DNA from: Methylibium sp965279545
GTDB lineage: Bacteria > Pseudomonadota > Gammaproteobacteria > Burkholderiales > Burkholderiaceae_C
Direction: 5' to 3'
Assembly (NCBI RefSeq): GCF_965279545.1
Contig: NZ_OZ257250.1
Coordinates: forward strand, 3,348,001-3,412,000
DNA: 64,000 nucleotides
Shown: positions 7,845 to 18,671 of the stretch, piece after piece
Numbering within the stretch: the first letter of the stretch is position 1
Layout: the number at the start of each line of letters is the position of its first letter
Position numbers and translations under genes: made by a program
Notes under the pieces: model-generated
The model's database searches: none
Seen by the model: only the letters and a program-made list of their open reading frames with translations
What the model was told of the DNA's origin: nothing

Positions 7845-8852
7845 CTAGCGGCCCTTCAACTGCCGGGCCAGCGCGACGCCAGTCCCGCGGTTCACGAAGT
7901 GCGTGGTGGCGACCTTGTCCAGATCCACCTCTGCGGGGCGGTAGAGCCCGGCCTTGACCATCTTGTCGTGGAAGTCGCGAATGCGCTCGGGCCTCATGGC
8001 ACCGATGCCCAGCGTCTGCGCATCGCCGGAGTCGACGATGCCCAGGTCCCTCATCAAGGCCACCGAGCGCGCGATGGTCTCGGCGCTCATCTCCGGGTTG
8101 TCGCGCAGGATCAGCGCATCGCCCTGGTGGCGATCGCCATAGAGGTAGGTGACCCACCCGACGATCGAGGCGTCGACGAAGCGCTGCACCAGATCGGGTT
8201 TGCGAGCCACGGTTTCGGCGCGGGCCTCGATCAGCGTCGAATAGGTGGAAAAGCCGTGGTCGGCCAGCAGGAAAGTGAGCGGCCTGAAGCCCCCCTGCTT
8301 CTCGATCGAGATCGGCTCTTCGACCGCATAGCCTTGCTGGATGCTCTGCTTGTTGGCCAGGAAGGGGCCGAGGTTGTAGGCATACGGCCGCAACTGCTCG
8401 TCGCGAAAACCGTGCTCGCTCTTGAGCCAGGCCCACCAGGTGAACTGAGCGTCCTTCGCGATCCAGGCCACCGGCGCCTTCTTCAGGTCGTCGAAGCCCT
8501 TGATGCCCTGGCCCGGATGGGCGAACAGCGCCTGCGGGTCCTTCTGGAACATCGCCGCGACGACCACCGTCGGCACGCCGTTCTTCACGTTGTCGAAGCT
8601 GTGCAGCAGGTTGCCGGTCATCAGGAAGTCGATCCGCCCGGCCGGCAGCAGCGGCCGGTTGTTGACCTGCGGGCCGCCCGGGCGGATCTGGACGTCCAGG
8701 CCGTACTGCGCGTAGGTGCCATCGGCCAGCGCCTGGTAGAAGCCGCCGTGCGCGGCCTGGGCCCGCCAGTTGGTGGCGAACACCACCTTGTCGGCGGCAA
8801 CGGCGGGTCGGGCCGCGCACAGCGCCGCCAGCAGGAGGGAGCGACGTTTCAT
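7845..8852 (-). CDS. ABC transporter substrate-binding protein, NMT1/THI5-like
   Basis: A 335-residue periplasmic binding protein of the SsuA/TauA/THI5 superfamily. A Sec signal peptide covers about residues 1-19 ('MKRRSLLLAALCAARPAVA'). The mature part starts with the family's 'VVFATNWRAQAAHGGFYQAL' strand-helix and includes 'DFLMTGNLLHSFDNVKNG'. Members bind nitrate, sulfonates, taurine or pyrimidine-type thiamine precursors. The Trp/His-rich start and 'GGFYQA' favour the THI5/pyrimidine-like subgroup, but the ligand is not established. No permease or ATPase gene is next to it, so it is an orphan binding protein. Confidence 0.85.
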   Translation of the reverse strand: MKRRSLLLAALCAARPAVAADKVVFATNWRAQAAHGGFYQALADGTYAQYGLDVQIRPGGPQVNNRPLLPAGRIDFLMTGNLLHSFDNVKNGVPTVVVAAMFQKDPQALFAHPGQGIKGFDDLKKAPVAWIAKDAQFTWWAWLKSEHGFRDEQLRPYAYNLGPFLANKQSIQQGYAVEEPISIEKQGGFRPLTFLLADHGFSTYSTLIEARAETVARKPDLVQRFVDASIVGWVTYLYGDRHQGDALILRDNPEMSAETIARSVALMRDLGIVDSGDAQTLGIGAMRPERIRDFHDKMVKAGLYRPAEVDLDKVATTHFVNRGTGVALARQLKGR

Positions 8853-8973
8853 CGGCAGCGGGCTTTCGAGAAGGTGGTGGTGTCCATCGCAGACCCCCTA
8901 TCCTGCCAGCCTCGGGTGCCGGCTGCCGCCGTCCTGCGCTGCGCTGGCGTACGAGACGCCGCGGCCAGCGCGG

Positions 8974-9813
8974 CTAGTCGCCGAGCCGCGCGACGCTGGC
9001 GGCCACGGCTTCGTGCAGCAACGCGGCGTCGATCCCGGCCAGCGGGCCGAGGACCGTGGCGGCGCGGGCCAGCATGTCGTCGCCGCTGCCCTCGAGCGCC
9101 GCATCGACGACCGCGCCCAGGGCGAGCAGGCGCTGCACTGACAGGGGCTCGGTCAGCCACGGGGCCGCGAAATCGTCGCCTTGCGGCGCGACCAGGCTGC
9201 GCAAGGCCATCGGACGCAAGCGAACGCCGGCGGCCACGTCGCCGGCCAGACCCCACGCACGGCACAGCGCCGCGCCCAGCGCGGCATGGTTCAAACCGTA
9301 GGCGGCGACTTCGGCGTCGAGCTGCGCCAGCGAGTCGGACGTGGCAGCGACCAGGGCCTCGTAGCCCGGTGCATCGTGTGCCACCAGCGCGGCCTGGCCG
9401 CTTTCGGCGAACAGACCGACGGTGTGCGCGAGCCAGGGATCGATGTCGAGCGAGGGGGCCGCACGCCCCATGGCCAAGCCGCGGCGCCCTGCGCGGGCCC
9501 ACAGCGCGGTGAGCAGCGGGCTGGGCGGGAAGGCACCCCGCAGGCCGATCTCGAAGGTCAGCGCCGAGACTTCGCGGGTACCGAGGTAGCGCACCGCTTC
9601 AGGCACCGATTCGACACGCCGCAGCAGGCCGAACAAGGCCGAATTGACCGAACGCACGACCGCCGAGGCGAGCGCCATGTCGGTCTCGATCAGGCCGGCG
9701 ATGGACTGCAGGTTCGCGTCTTCGTCGTGCATCAGCATCGACAGCTGCACCAGGATCTGCGGGCAGGCCGGCAGGTCGATGTCGAGGGCGCGCAGGGAGG
9801 AATCGATGGACAT
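8974..9813 (-). CDS. HDOD domain protein
   Basis: A 279-residue protein dominated by an HDOD domain, an HD-related domain that usually lacks catalytic residues and works in signal transduction. Family features are 'LPACPQILVQLSMLMHDEDA', 'LIETDMALASAVVRSVNSALFG' and 'SVPEAVRYLGTREVSALTFE'. There is no EAL, GGDEF or kinase domain attached. The ATG at 9813 (MSIDSSLRALDIDLP) was chosen because similarity begins there; another ATG lies at 9831. Its position beside response regulator and kinase genes is consistent with a shared signalling role, which is inference. Confidence 0.85.
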   Translation of the reverse strand: MSIDSSLRALDIDLPACPQILVQLSMLMHDEDANLQSIAGLIETDMALASAVVRSVNSALFGLLRRVESVPEAVRYLGTREVSALTFEIGLRGAFPPSPLLTALWARAGRRGLAMGRAAPSLDIDPWLAHTVGLFAESGQAALVAHDAPGYEALVAATSDSLAQLDAEVAAYGLNHAALGAALCRAWGLAGDVAAGVRLRPMALRSLVAPQGDDFAAPWLTEPLSVQRLLALGAVVDAALEGSGDDMLARAATVLGPLAGIDAALLHEAVAASVARLGD

Positions 9814-9914
9814 GCGCGATCCTAGGCGCAAGCACGGATCGAGAGAGCTTGCCGCAGCACGCCTTTTGCACAGCTCCTAGAGTGCGCACAACTTGTTCCG
9901 TGAAGGATTTGCAG

Positions 9915-10997
9915 ATGAGCAGCTTGTTCGACCCCGTGCGCCTCGGCGATATCGAGCTCCGCAACCGCATCGCCATGGCACCGCTGACACGAAACCGTGC
10001 CAGCGCCGGGCGCGTGCCCTCGCCGCTGGCCGTCGAGTACTACCGCCAGCGCGCCGACGCCGGCCTGATCGTCACCGAGGCGACCCAGATCTCGCCGCTC
10101 GGCCAGGGCTACCTCGACACCCCGGGGATCTACAGCCGCGAGCAGGTCGAAGGATGGAAGGCCGTGACGCGCGCGGTGCATGAGCGGGACGGCAAGATCG
10201 TGGTGCAGCTCTGGCACGTCGGGCGCATCTCCCATGTGTCGCTGCTGCCCGAAGGCGAGGTGCCGGTCGCACCGTCGGCGATCCGCGCCAACAGCAAGAC
10301 CTTCACCAGCAAGGGCTTCGAGGACGTGTCGGCGCCGCGCGCCTTGGCGCTCGAAGAGCTGCCGGGCATCGTCGAGCAGTACCGCGTGGCGGCGCGCAAC
10401 GCCATCGAGGCCGGCTTCGACGGTGTCGAGGTGCACGGCGCCAATGGCTACCTGCTCGAGCAGTTCCTGCGCGACAGCACCAACCACCGCACCGACGCCT
10501 ATGGCGGCCCGGTCGAGAACCGCGCACGCCTGCTGCTCGAGGTGATGCGAGCCGTGACCGCAGAGATCGGCACCGGTCGCACCGGCCTGCGCCTGTCGCC
10601 GGTGACGCCGGCCAACGATGCCGCTGTCGACTCCGATCCGCAGGCCCTGTTCAACCACGTGGCCGAGCAACTGGCGCCGCTGAAGCTGGCCTTCGTGCAC
10701 GTGATCGAGGGTGCCACCGGCGGTCCGCGCGACGTGGCGCCGTTCGACTACGAGGCACTGCGCGCACGGGTGAAGGCGCCGTGGGTCGTGAACAACGGTT
10801 ACGACCGTGGGATGGCGCTCGACGCCGTGGCTTCGGGTGCCGCCGACGTCGTGGCCTTCGGCCGGCCCTTCATCAGCAACCCCGACCTCGTGCAGCGCCT
10901 GCGCGTGGACGCGCCGCTGGCCACGCTCGACCGCGATACGCTGTACGGCGGCGGCGCCAAGGGCTACACCGACTACCCGGCGCTCGAAGCAGCCTGA
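9915..10997 (+). CDS. Old Yellow Enzyme family alkene reductase (NemA/XenA-like)
   Basis: A 360-residue FMN-dependent ene-reductase of normal length. It reduces activated C=C bonds or nitro-esters with NAD(P)H. The TIM-barrel begins 'MSSLFDPVRLGDIELRNR' with the 'MAPLTRNR' FMN-contact segment. The catalytic/substrate-binding pair is the 'HGANGY' motif near residue 179 (His and Asn, then Tyr), as in NemA and OYE1. 'FGRPFISNPDLVQRL' near the C-terminus binds the FMN phosphate. There is no signal peptide. The ATG at 9915 is preceded by AAGGA (9903-9907). Transcription is divergent from the HDOD gene. Confidence 0.95.
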   Translation: MSSLFDPVRLGDIELRNRIAMAPLTRNRASAGRVPSPLAVEYYRQRADAGLIVTEATQISPLGQGYLDTPGIYSREQVEGWKAVTRAVHERDGKIVVQLWHVGRISHVSLLPEGEVPVAPSAIRANSKTFTSKGFEDVSAPRALALEELPGIVEQYRVAARNAIEAGFDGVEVHGANGYLLEQFLRDSTNHRTDAYGGPVENRARLLLEVMRAVTAEIGTGRTGLRLSPVTPANDAAVDSDPQALFNHVAEQLAPLKLAFVHVIEGATGGPRDVAPFDYEALRARVKAPWVVNNGYDRGMALDAVASGAADVVAFGRPFISNPDLVQRLRVDAPLATLDRDTLYGGGAKGYTDYPALEAA

Positions 10998-11074
10998 AAG
11001 GGGCGACCGCCGCCGCGGGCCTGACTTAGCATCGTGTACCTTGTCCACGATGCCGTTGCCTCGCACCCGCCGCC

Positions 11075-13573
<2,499 letters not shown>

Positions 13574-13621
13574 AGGCCGTGGCGGCGCGGGCGCAGGCCG
13601 GCGCGGATCAGCAGGGGAAAT

Positions 13622-13691
13622 GAAAAAAGAAAGGGGGCGGGACGTGGTGGTCAGGGGCTCGCTCTCATCCACCCCGACCCGCCCGCCCCCT
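13622..13691 (-). terminator. rho-independent-type terminator for leftward transcription
   Basis: The arms AGGGGGCGGG (13632-13641) and CCCGCCCCCT (13682-13691) pair over 10 bp. Inside them GGTGG (13646-13650) can pair with CCACC (13669-13673). Read leftward, the stem is followed by TTTCTTTTTTCA, a good U-tract; read rightward there is no U-tract. This is evidence for a leftward transcript from the 13.9-14.2 kb region. Confidence 0.6.
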
Positions 13692-13699
13692 CTTGGACG

Positions 13700-13885
13700 T
13701 CAACCGGTCCGCAACTTTTGACGTGCCGGCACTGCTGGCGAGACACCCCAGGGCAGCGTGAGCTGCCGCGGTGCGCTGCGGGAAGGCAGCACCGGTCCCC
13801 GGCCCGATTGCGCAGCGCTCGTGCTGGCCTCGCGCGAGCCGCTGAAGGCGGCCGTCGAAGCGAGCTTGAAGCGCGGGGCGATCAT
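13700..13885 (-). CDS. possible small ORF (61 aa), uncertain
   Basis: A 61-codon ATG frame whose stop lies 9 bases before the leftward terminator stem and which follows the 82-residue gene after 42 bases. That position is the only support. There is no Shine-Dalgarno sequence, and the product is low-complexity and Ser/Ala/Arg-rich, with no recognised domain. It may simply be the untranslated 3' part of the small transcript. Confidence 0.25.
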   Translation of the reverse strand: MIAPRFKLASTAAFSGSREASTSAAQSGRGPVLPSRSAPRQLTLPWGVSPAVPARQKLRTG

Positions 13886-13927
13886 GGCGAGGAGGATGTG
13901 AAGGATCTGTGCGAAGCGCGAAGCGCT

Positions 13928-14176
13928 TCAGCGCGCGTTGAACCACTCGCTCGGCGCGAAATCGCCGCCGGCCAAGACCGCATGCAGTGGGCGCGCGCCA
14001 CGGCCCGAGCCGCAGCCACCGGCGCGCAGCGCCCGCGTCAGCCCGGACAGCCAGGTCGGGCCGGCGCTGCTGACCTGGCGCTCGCGCGCGGCCAGGCGCA
14101 GCAACGAAGACACCGCACCGAGCGAACCGCCACGTGCGGGGCTGGAACGAAGCGGTGATTTGATGCTCAGTGCCAT
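13928..14176 (-). CDS. small protein of unknown function (82 aa)
   Basis: An 82-residue basic protein beginning 'MALSIKSPLRSSPARGGSLG' and ending 'GGDFAPSEWFNAR'. It has no signal peptide, no transmembrane segment and no family I recognise. The case for a gene is strong locally: AGGAGGAG lies 6-7 nt before the ATG at 14176, and a leftward terminator is found about 240 bases downstream of the stop. The surrounding 800 bases contain no other convincing gene. Abundant small Arg/Gly/Ser-rich regions suggest a nucleic-acid-binding or partly disordered protein, which is only a guess. Confidence 0.6.
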   Translation of the reverse strand: MALSIKSPLRSSPARGGSLGAVSSLLRLAARERQVSSAGPTWLSGLTRALRAGGCGSGRGARPLHAVLAGGDFAPSEWFNAR

Positions 14177-14395
14177 GCGGGACTCCTCCTGCTGTGTGGA
14201 GCTCGCAGGTGCATCTTGTGTGCCAGCCGCAACACTCTGCGCCCGGCGGTGGCGGCCGTGCAATGCATCACAGGCCGCCCCCGAAAGGGCTTCGTGCGGC
14301 GATGCAATGCCGTTACACGGCCGACGCTTTCGGTCAGCCGCGGCCGCGCAGCGTCACTGCGGGAGCGCTCATTGGAGCGGCATGCCGGAAAACGC

Positions 14396-15790
14396 TCACG
14401 GCGTCTCGCCGTGGCCGCTCTCCCACGGCAGGTGGCGCGTCAGCAGCACGCCCAGCAGGTTGTCCTGGAAGTTGATGTTGCCGGTCAGCGCGTTGTGGTG
14501 CTCGCACAGGAAGAAGGGGTAGGCCACCGGCAGGAAGCTGTCCTCGTGCTGCGGTGCGCTCGGGTCCAGCGTCTCGCGCGCCAGCAGCGAGGGCTTGGTG
14601 ACGCGGCCGTCGCCGGGTTCGAGCATCAGCTCGTCGTAGGGCACGCCGGCGCGCGGTGCCCGGATCTGCGACGGCGCCAGCCGCGTCGCATCGCGCCCGC
14701 CCTCGGGCTCGACCAGCAGCCGTGCCGGCGTCAGGTGGCAGTCGCCGCCGAACAGCACATAGCGGATCGGCGACACCGGCTCGGCAACCGACAGCATCCA
14801 GGCGAAGCGCCGTGCGCGTTCGAGCTGGTGCACGAAGTAGCGCCGCAGCGCGGCCTCCTCGGCCGGATCGGCGAGCGCCCCCGGCCCGTACACCGACCAG
14901 CCGTGGCGCTGCCAGGTCTCGGCGTCGAACAGCTCGTCGGCCAGCGGCCGGCCGTCGATCCCGATCAGCCAGCTCGCCAGCGGGTGGGGGAACAGCTGGT
15001 AGCCGCTGGGCAGCGTGGCCAGCGTGCGCGGCGCGATGCGGCGCAGTCCGACCGGCTCGCCGCTCAGGAAGGCATGCAGCGAGCTGACCGAACCGAGGTT
15101 GGGCGTGCCCAGCAGCACCAGTTTGCGCACCCGCGACGCACCTTCCATCGTGACCTGCTGCGCCTGGCCGTCGAGCACGTCGCGGGTACCGAAGCGCAGG
15201 TAGTAGCGGGCGATCAGGCCACCCATGCTGTGGGCGACCAGGTCGACGCGCAGCGACGGATCGCCGTGGTCGCGCCGTACCGCCTCGATAAGCTCGTGCA
15301 GCGCGCGGGCGCTCGTCACGTTGTCCTGGCGCCAGTCGTAGCTGAAGACGTAGAAGCGGCGCTCACCCTTCTTGACCGGTGTGCCGACCGTCGTGCGCTT
15401 GTAGCCGCCATGGCGCGACAGCGTCTCCATGATCGGGCGGTAGAAGTCGCGTCCGAAGGCCCGCTCGGCAATGTCGTAGGCCTCCAGCCTGGAGGGGCGC
15501 GGCGTGTTGGTCTGTGGGTCGATCTCCAGCGCGATCCCGGGATAGGCCGAGAACAGGATGCGCCACCACGGGCCGGGCCAGATTTCCTCGCCGGTGACGC
15601 GGTCGCGCAGCCGCGAACCGAAGGCGCCGGGGATCAGGATCACCGGCGCCGTGTCGGCGCTGCCCATGCCGAACTGGTAGAGCCGCTTCAAGTCGGGCCG
15701 CGGCGCGTCGCCACAGGCAACGAGCAACAAACCGACAGCCAGCAGGGCCATGCCCGCCCGGCGCCTCCATCGCGTGCCGCCCGCCTTCAT
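14396..15790 (-). CDS. LCAT-like alpha/beta-hydrolase, predicted lipoprotein lipase/acyltransferase
   Basis: A 464-residue protein with a lipoprotein signal peptide (hydrophobic stretch about 13-25, lipobox 'LVAC', Cys26). It is therefore probably anchored in the envelope. The mature part resembles the lecithin:cholesterol acyltransferase/PDAT branch of alpha/beta-hydrolases: 'PVILIPGAFGSRLRD' oxyanion region, 'FSYDWRQDN', and nucleophile Ser in 'LVAHSMGGLIARYY'. The catalytic Asp and His cannot be assigned with confidence by eye; the region 'GDGRVTKPS' near residue 395 is a plausible Asp site. Likely activity is on lipid esters. A GTG at 15805 is an alternative start five codons upstream. 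No clear operon partners. Confidence 0.85.
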   Translation of the reverse strand: MKAGGTRWRRRAGMALLAVGLLLVACGDAPRPDLKRLYQFGMGSADTAPVILIPGAFGSRLRDRVTGEEIWPGPWWRILFSAYPGIALEIDPQTNTPRPSRLEAYDIAERAFGRDFYRPIMETLSRHGGYKRTTVGTPVKKGERRFYVFSYDWRQDNVTSARALHELIEAVRRDHGDPSLRVDLVAHSMGGLIARYYLRFGTRDVLDGQAQQVTMEGASRVRKLVLLGTPNLGSVSSLHAFLSGEPVGLRRIAPRTLATLPSGYQLFPHPLASWLIGIDGRPLADELFDAETWQRHGWSVYGPGALADPAEEAALRRYFVHQLERARRFAWMLSVAEPVSPIRYVLFGGDCHLTPARLLVEPEGGRDATRLAPSQIRAPRAGVPYDELMLEPGDGRVTKPSLLARETLDPSAPQHEDSFLPVAYPFFLCEHHNALTGNINFQDNLLGVLLTRHLPWESGHGETP

Positions 15791-15867
15791 GGCGCGATGC
15801 TGCACCGGCGGTGGCCAAAGCGCCAGCGGCCCGAAGCGACGCGACAGCCGCGCGCAGACCCGGTGGC

Positions 15868-15914
15868 CGCGCGGTAACCGCGCGCGAATCAGGGAGCCGG
15901 GCGGTAACCGCGCG
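15868..15914. repeat. short direct repeat and palindrome at the end of the yejF-like gene
   Basis: GCGGTAACCGCGCG occurs twice, at 15871-15884 and 15901-15914, exactly 30 bases apart. The outer copy extends to a perfect inverted repeat, CGCGCGGT-A-ACCGCGCG (15868-15884), just beyond the stop. The inner copy encodes Arg-Gly-Tyr-Arg at the protein's C-terminus. It could be a hairpin acting at the 3' end of the transcript, although there is no U-tract. Confidence 0.5.
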
Positions 15915-17616
15915 GAATGGCCCCCAGCAACCGCTGCGTGTAGGCCTCGCGCGGCGCGCTCAGCAGCGCCTCGACGCCATTGCGCTCGACGACCTCGCCA
16001 TCCTTCATCACCAGCACCTCATCGGCCATGAAACGCACCACCGCGAGGTCGTGGCTGATGAACAGGTAGGCGAGGCCGAGCTCGTCCTGCAGGTCGCGCA
16101 ACAGGTTCAGCACTTGGGCCTGCACCGACACGTCCAGCGCCGACACCGCCTCGTCGAGCACCAGCACCTCGGGCTCGAGCGTCAGGCAGCGCGCGATCGC
16201 GATGCGCTGGCGCTGGCCGCCGGAGAACTCGTGCGGGTACTTGCTCCAGGCGTCGGCGTCGAGGCCGACCTTGACCAGCAGCGCGCGTGCCTTGGCCTCG
16301 CGCGCCGCGTCGTCCCGCTCGAGCCGGTGGATGCTCATCGGCTCGACCAGCGTCTGTCCGATCGTGAAGCGCGGGTTCAACGAGGCATAGGGGTTCTGGA
16401 ACACCACCTGCAGCCGACGGCGCATCGGCAGCCATCCGGACTTGTCGAGCTGGAGCAGTTCCTGCGGCGCGCCGCCCCGGGCACTGCGGAACACCGCACG
16501 GCCGCCCGTCGGTCCGCCACTCGCCTCGTGCAGGCGCAGCAGCGCCAGGCCGGCGGTCGTCTTGCCCGAACCCGATTCGCCGACGAGGCCCAGCGTGTGG
16601 CCGCGCCGCAGCTCGAAGCTCACGTCCTTGACAGCCTGGAACGCCTTGCGGCCGAACACGCCCGAGCGCAGCCAGAAGCTCTTGCTCAAGGATTCGACCT
16701 GGAGCACCACGGGGGCGTCCGGGTCCTTCGGCTTGGCCGCCCGCGCGGTCTCGCCGCCGGCAGGTGCTGCGAGGTGATCGTCGATCACCGCGAGCCGCGC
16801 TGGCGGCGGCGCCAGCGTCGGGCGGCAGGCCAGCAGGGCCTTGGTGTACGCGTCCTGCGGTGCGGTGAAGAGGGCGGCCACCGGACCCTGCTCGCGCACC
16901 GTGCCCTGCCGCATCACGACCACCTGGTCGGCAATCTCGCCGACCACGCCGAGGTCGTGGCTGATGAACAGCATGCTCATGCGGTGCCGCTCCTTCAGCC
17001 CGGCCAGCAGCTCGAGGATCTGCCGCTGGATCGTCACGTCGAGCGCGGTGGTCGGCTCGTCGGCGATCAGCAGCCTGGGTTCGCAGGCGATCGCCATCGC
17101 GATCATCACGCGCTGCTGCTGGCCGCCCGACAGCTCGTGCGGATAGGCCCCGAGCCGGCGCTTCGGATCGGGCAGACCGACCTCGTTCAACAGCGCCTCG
17201 GCACGCTGGTGCACGGCGCGGCGGCCGAGTCCGAGATGCAGCCGCAGCGGCTCGACGAGCTGCTGGCCGACCGTGAACACCGGGTTCAACGAGCTCATCG
17301 GGTCCTGGAACACGCAGGCGATCTCGCGGCCGCGCAGCGCGCGCAGCTCGGCCGGCCCGGCCGCGAGCAGCTCACGGCCGCGAAAGCGGATGGAGCCGCG
17401 GCGTTCGGCGTTCTCGGGCAGCAGGTTCAGCACCGCCATCGCCGTCACGCTCTTGCCTGAGCCCGATTCGCCGACCAGCGCGACCGTGGTGTTCTCGGGG
17501 ATCTGGAAGCTCACGCCCTGCTCACCGCGACCGACCGCCTCGATGCGGCTGGCCGCCGCGCCGCGGCCGAGACGGAAGCTCACGCGCAGCTGGTCGATGC
17601 TCAGCAGGACACTCAT
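15889..17616 (-). CDS. yejF: ABC transporter ATP-binding protein, fused dual NBD (YejF-like)
   Basis: A 575-residue protein with two complete ATPase domains in tandem, as in YejF and fused DppD-DppF. Domain 1 (about 1-270) has Walker A 'GESGSGKS' and signature 'LSGGQQQR'. Domain 2 (about 305-570) has Walker A 'GESGSGKT' and signature 'FSGGQRQR'. Each is followed by the oligopeptide-family C-terminal extension. It powers an oligopeptide-type importer with the two permeases encoded immediately upstream. The start codon overlaps the preceding permease stop (ATGA at 17613-17616). In E. coli the Yej system imports peptides and microcin C; the substrate here is inferred only by similarity. Confidence 0.93.
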   Translation of the reverse strand: MSVLLSIDQLRVSFRLGRGAAASRIEAVGRGEQGVSFQIPENTTVALVGESGSGKSVTAMAVLNLLPENAERRGSIRFRGRELLAAGPAELRALRGREIACVFQDPMSSLNPVFTVGQQLVEPLRLHLGLGRRAVHQRAEALLNEVGLPDPKRRLGAYPHELSGGQQQRVMIAMAIACEPRLLIADEPTTALDVTIQRQILELLAGLKERHRMSMLFISHDLGVVGEIADQVVVMRQGTVREQGPVAALFTAPQDAYTKALLACRPTLAPPPARLAVIDDHLAAPAGGETARAAKPKDPDAPVVLQVESLSKSFWLRSGVFGRKAFQAVKDVSFELRRGHTLGLVGESGSGKTTAGLALLRLHEASGGPTGGRAVFRSARGGAPQELLQLDKSGWLPMRRRLQVVFQNPYASLNPRFTIGQTLVEPMSIHRLERDDAAREAKARALLVKVGLDADAWSKYPHEFSGGQRQRIAIARCLTLEPEVLVLDEAVSALDVSVQAQVLNLLRDLQDELGLAYLFISHDLAVVRFMADEVLVMKDGEVVERNGVEALLSAPREAYTQRLLGAIPRGYRPAP

Positions 17617-18671
17617 TCGGCGCCTCGCAGCTTCGGGTCGAGCGCATCGCGCAGCGCGTCGGTCAGCAGCGAGAAGGCCGTGACGAAGACCGCCATGAAG
17701 CCGGTCGCCGCCGCCAGCTGCCACCAGTGGCCGAGCAGCAGCTCGCCCTGCGCTTCGGCCAGCATCGTGCCCCAGCTGACCTGGTCGACGCTGACGCCCA
17801 GGCCGAGGTAGCTGAGGATGACCTCGGCCTTGATGAAGCCGACGACGTGGATCGACAACTGCACCAGCACCACGTGGCTGACGTTCGGCAGGATGTGGCG
17901 GAACATGCGCGATGCGGTGGAGGCACCGATCGCCTCGGCCGCGCGCACGTATTCGCGCACCGCGTGCTTCAGGAACTCGGCGCGCACCAGGCGGTAGATG
18001 CCGGTCCAGCCGGTGAGCCCGAGAACCAGCACCACCGAGCCGACGCCACGGCCGGTGACCGCCGCGAACGCGAAGATCAGCAGGATGCCGGGGATGGACG
18101 TGAAGACGTTGTAGACCCACTCCAGCAGGTCGCCGACCTTGCCGCCGAAGAAGCCGCCCAGCGCACCGAGCACGGTGCCGATCAGCGTGGCCAGCAGCGC
18201 CGCCGAGACGCCGACCAGGATCGATATCTCGGCCCCCTTGATCACCTTGGCCAGCACGTCGCGGCCGAGCCGGTCGGCGCCGAACGGCAGCGTCTCGGCA
18301 CGCGGCGTCTCGGCGCGGCTGAACTGCCTGGCGCGCTCGGCCCATTCGGCGTAGCGCGGCGCGAGCGGATCGACATCGGACAGGTCGAGGACCGGCCCCT
18401 GCGGCACCGCGACCGCCGCGGCGGCGGCCTTCGGCGCCGGCCCCAGGAAGCCCGGCGGCGCGTTCGGCGCCCCGATCTCGGCTTGCCAGCCGCTCGCGAC
18501 GACACCCAGCCCCGAGAGCAACACCAGCACCAGGAAGGCCGCGACCACCGCCAGCGACACCATGCCGACACGGTCGCCGCGCAGACGCCGCCAAGCGGCG
18601 ACCCACACGCCCTCGGAGCGCGCCACGCCGGCGGCGACGACGGGCACTGCATCGATCGGCAGCGCGCTCAT
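17613..18671 (-). CDS. yejE: ABC transporter permease (YejE-like)
   Basis: A 352-residue inner-membrane permease. It has an N-terminal cytoplasmic tail, one helix near residues 40-60, a periplasmic segment of about 75 residues, then the BPD_transp_1 domain with the conserved EAA loop 'EAIGASTASRMFRHILPN'. The periplasmic insertion and 'DRLGRDVLAKVIKGA' before the core are typical of OppC/DppC/YejE proteins. It overlaps the neighbouring genes by 4 bases at both ends, indicating tight coupling in the operon yejB-yejE-yejF. Confidence 0.93.
   Translation of the reverse strand: MSALPIDAVPVVAAGVARSEGVWVAAWRRLRGDRVGMVSLAVVAAFLVLVLLSGLGVVASGWQAEIGAPNAPPGFLGPAPKAAAAAVAVPQGPVLDLSDVDPLAPRYAEWAERARQFSRAETPRAETLPFGADRLGRDVLAKVIKGAEISILVGVSAALLATLIGTVLGALGGFFGGKVGDLLEWVYNVFTSIPGILLIFAFAAVTGRGVGSVVLVLGLTGWTGIYRLVRAEFLKHAVREYVRAAEAIGASTASRMFRHILPNVSHVVLVQLSIHVVGFIKAEVILSYLGLGVSVDQVSWGTMLAEAQGELLLGHWWQLAAATGFMAVFVTAFSLLTDALRDALDPKLRGAE

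Noticed and set aside
15889..18606. 905-codon minus-strand frame suggesting an ATPase fused to a permease
   Set aside because: The part upstream of 17616 is out of frame with the YejE-like permease, which is coded in another frame. ATPase similarity starts at the ATG at 17616.
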